Below are positions 62,668 to 64,000 of a stretch of DNA of 64,000 nt, piece by piece. How positions within the stretch are numbered: the first letter of the stretch is position 1; the number at the start of each line of letters is the position of its first letter. The position numbers and the translations under genes were made by a program. Source of the stretch: Ralstonia pickettii DTP0602 (lineage in GTDB: Bacteria > Pseudomonadota > Gammaproteobacteria > Burkholderiales > Burkholderiaceae); contig CP006667.1 of assembly GCA_000471925.1 (NCBI GenBank), positions 4,030,001 through 4,094,000 of the forward strand. Direction: 5' to 3'. Under the pieces are notes generated by a model. That model saw only the letters and a list, made by a program, of their open reading frames with translations. It was not told the DNA's origin and did not search any database.

Positions 62668-64000
62668 GACGGTTCTCCGGCCGGTGGCGTGGTGGGTGCA
62701 GCGCCGACCTTGGGCTTCGGCTTGCGCTCGGACATCACCTCCAGCCCCCAGAAGAACATCGGGATGAAAAACAGCGCAATGACCGTGGCGCCGAGCATCC
62801 CGCCGATCACGCCGGTGCCCAGCGACTGTCGGCTGGCCGCCGACGCGCCGCTTGCGATCGCCAGCGGCACGCAGCCGAGGATGAAGGCGAGCGAGGTCAT
62901 GATGATCGGGCGCAGGCGCAGCTTGGCCGCATGCAAGGCGGCATCGTAGGCACTGAGGCCTTCCTTGTGCCGTATTTCCACCGCGAACTCGAAGATCAGG
63001 ATGGCATTCTTCGCCGCCAACGCAATCAGCACCGTCAGCCCGATCTGGAAGTAGACGTCGTTCTGCATGCCGCGCAACAGGATGGCAACCAGAGCACCGA
63101 ACAGCGCGAACGGTACCGCCAGCAGAACACCGAACGGCAGCGTCCATTTTTCGTACTGCGCAGCGAGGATCAGGAACACCATCAGCAAGGCAAAGGCAAA
63201 GACCATTGCTGCCGTCGATCCGGCGGTCTTCTCCTCGTATGCCTGGCCGCTCCAGGCATAACTGTAGCCCGGGCCAAGCACTTCCCGCGCCACGTCCTCC
63301 ATGGCCGCAAGCGCCTGGCCAGAGCTGTAGCCCGGCGCGGCATCGCCCATGATCTTGGCGGCCGGGAAATTGTTGAAGCGGGTCATGATATCCGCGCCTG
63401 GGACATACCGGGATGTCGTCACCGCCTTGATCGGCACCATTTCGCCAGTGCGGTTGCGCACGTAGACCTTGTCGAGATCCTCCGGACGCGAGCGGTAGTC
63501 AGGTTCGGCCTGCAGGATCACCTGGAACAGCCGGCTGTTCTTGGGGAACTGGCTGACGAAGAGCGAACCGAACATGGTCTGCAGCGCGGAATAGACCTGC
63601 TCGACGGGCACGCCCTGGGTTTCGGAGCGTTCGCGATCCACCTCCACCAGCAACTGGCGCGAGCGCGTGTTGATGGTGGAATTGATCCCCGTCAGCTCTG
63701 GCCGGTGCCGGGCCTTGGCGATAAAGGCATGCACCCGCTCCTCCAGCTGCTGGTAGGTGCCGTCCGCCGTGCTCTGGAGCCAGAACTCAAAACCACCGGT
63801 CGTTCCCAGGCCCGGGATCGAGGGCGGGTTGATCGGAATTGTCACACCGTCCTGGTAGCTCGCAAACTCCTTCTTCGCTTTGGCGATCAGGTCCGCCGCG
63901 CTCTCGCCTTCCTTGCGGTCATGGAAGCCCTTCAGCGTGATGAACAAGGTAGAAGCATTGGCCTTGTTCTGCGAATCGATCAGGCTGTACCCGTCCACAG
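62664..64000 (-). CDS. RND multidrug efflux pump inner-membrane subunit, C-terminal part
   Basis: The C-terminal 445 residues of an AcrB/MexF-like transporter; the N-terminus lies outside the window. The fragment includes the periplasmic porter subdomains (ELTGINSTINTRSRQL, FRVILQ-type FQVILQAEPDYRSRPEDLD) and the last transmembrane block, with LTVLIALAAKNAILIFEFAVE and LRPIIMTSLAFILGCVPLAI. It ends with a short basic and Pro-rich tail. It is translationally coupled to the NodT gene. Resemblance is closest to MexF/BpeF-type pumps. Confidence 0.92.
   Translation of the reverse strand, partial: VDGYSLIDSQNKANASTLFITLKGFHDRKEGESAADLIAKAKKEFASYQDGVTIPINPPSIPGLGTTGGFEFWLQSTADGTYQQLEERVHAFIAKARHRPELTGINSTINTRSRQLLVEVDRERSETQGVPVEQVYSALQTMFGSLFVSQFPKNSRLFQVILQAEPDYRSRPEDLDKVYVRNRTGEMVPIKAVTTSRYVPGADIMTRFNNFPAAKIMGDAAPGYSSGQALAAMEDVAREVLGPGYSYAWSGQAYEEKTAGSTAAMVFAFALLMVFLILAAQYEKWTLPFGVLLAVPFALFGALVAILLRGMQNDVYFQIGLTVLIALAAKNAILIFEFAVEIRHKEGLSAYDAALHAAKLRLRPIIMTSLAFILGCVPLAIASGASAASRQSLGTGVIGGMLGATVIALFFIPMFFWGLEVMSERKPKPKVGAAPTTPPAGEPS

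Overview
The window is a piece of a GC-rich betaproteobacterial chromosome. Gene content and protein sequences are typical of Cupriavidus/Ralstonia (Burkholderiaceae): trpC-CYTH-ung, hemA-prfA-prmC-grxD-ubiX, Bug-type tricarboxylate-binding protein, MexF/NodT-type efflux genes. The genus is inferred from protein resemblance only; there is no rRNA or tRNA gene here.

Layout. (1) 1-14.1 kb, core: 3' end of trpC, a CYTH protein, ung, acylphosphatase, a fused two-domain ABC permease with its ATPase, a FUSC-family membrane protein, an M61 peptidase, a YhdH/AcuI-type reductase, dsbC, a UbiH-like monooxygenase and ychF. (2) 14.2-38.5 kb, an integrated genomic island bounded by candidate attachment sites built from CCGGGTAC-type repeats. 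Its left part is a phage-satellite-like module: P4-type integrase, unknown protein, AlpA regulator, small ORFs, a replication-type protein whose gene contains iteron-like repeats, and a terminase small subunit gene (terS). terS is cut by a complete 2966-bp IS66-family element (25-bp inverted repeats, 8-bp target duplication) that carries an extra DNA-binding-type gene with palindromic operator-like sites. The middle is a complete class 1 DISARM anti-phage operon, drmD-drmMI-drmA-drmB-drmC, on the minus strand. Divergent from drmD lies a proteasome-like Ntn-hydrolase gene, translationally coupled to a 67-aa protein, then a terminator-containing leader or small RNA and a two-TM membrane protein. 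(3) 38.6-64 kb, core again: GDYXXLXY/DUF4401/DUF2157 membrane cluster, MTA/SAH nucleosidase, hemA, prfA, a lipoprotein, prmC, grxD, ubiX, a lysine-catabolism pair (saccharopine-dehydrogenase-like protein plus aldehyde dehydrogenase) with a divergent Lrp regulator and an atypical DapB-like reductase, a ClC channel, a Bug protein with an acyl-CoA synthetase and a LysR regulator, an HxlR-MATE pair, and the NodT/RND efflux genes running off the right edge.

The most interesting part is the island. DISARM itself is a known system. The undescribed candidate is the Ntn-hydrolase/small-protein pair at 35.88-37.37 kb, with the 2TM protein after it: the hydrolase begins Met-Thr and has an Asp, a Lys and a Gly placed as in proteasome beta subunits and HslV, but it is nearly twice their length and sits next to a defence operon. 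Its function is not known to me and its role in defence is inference from position.
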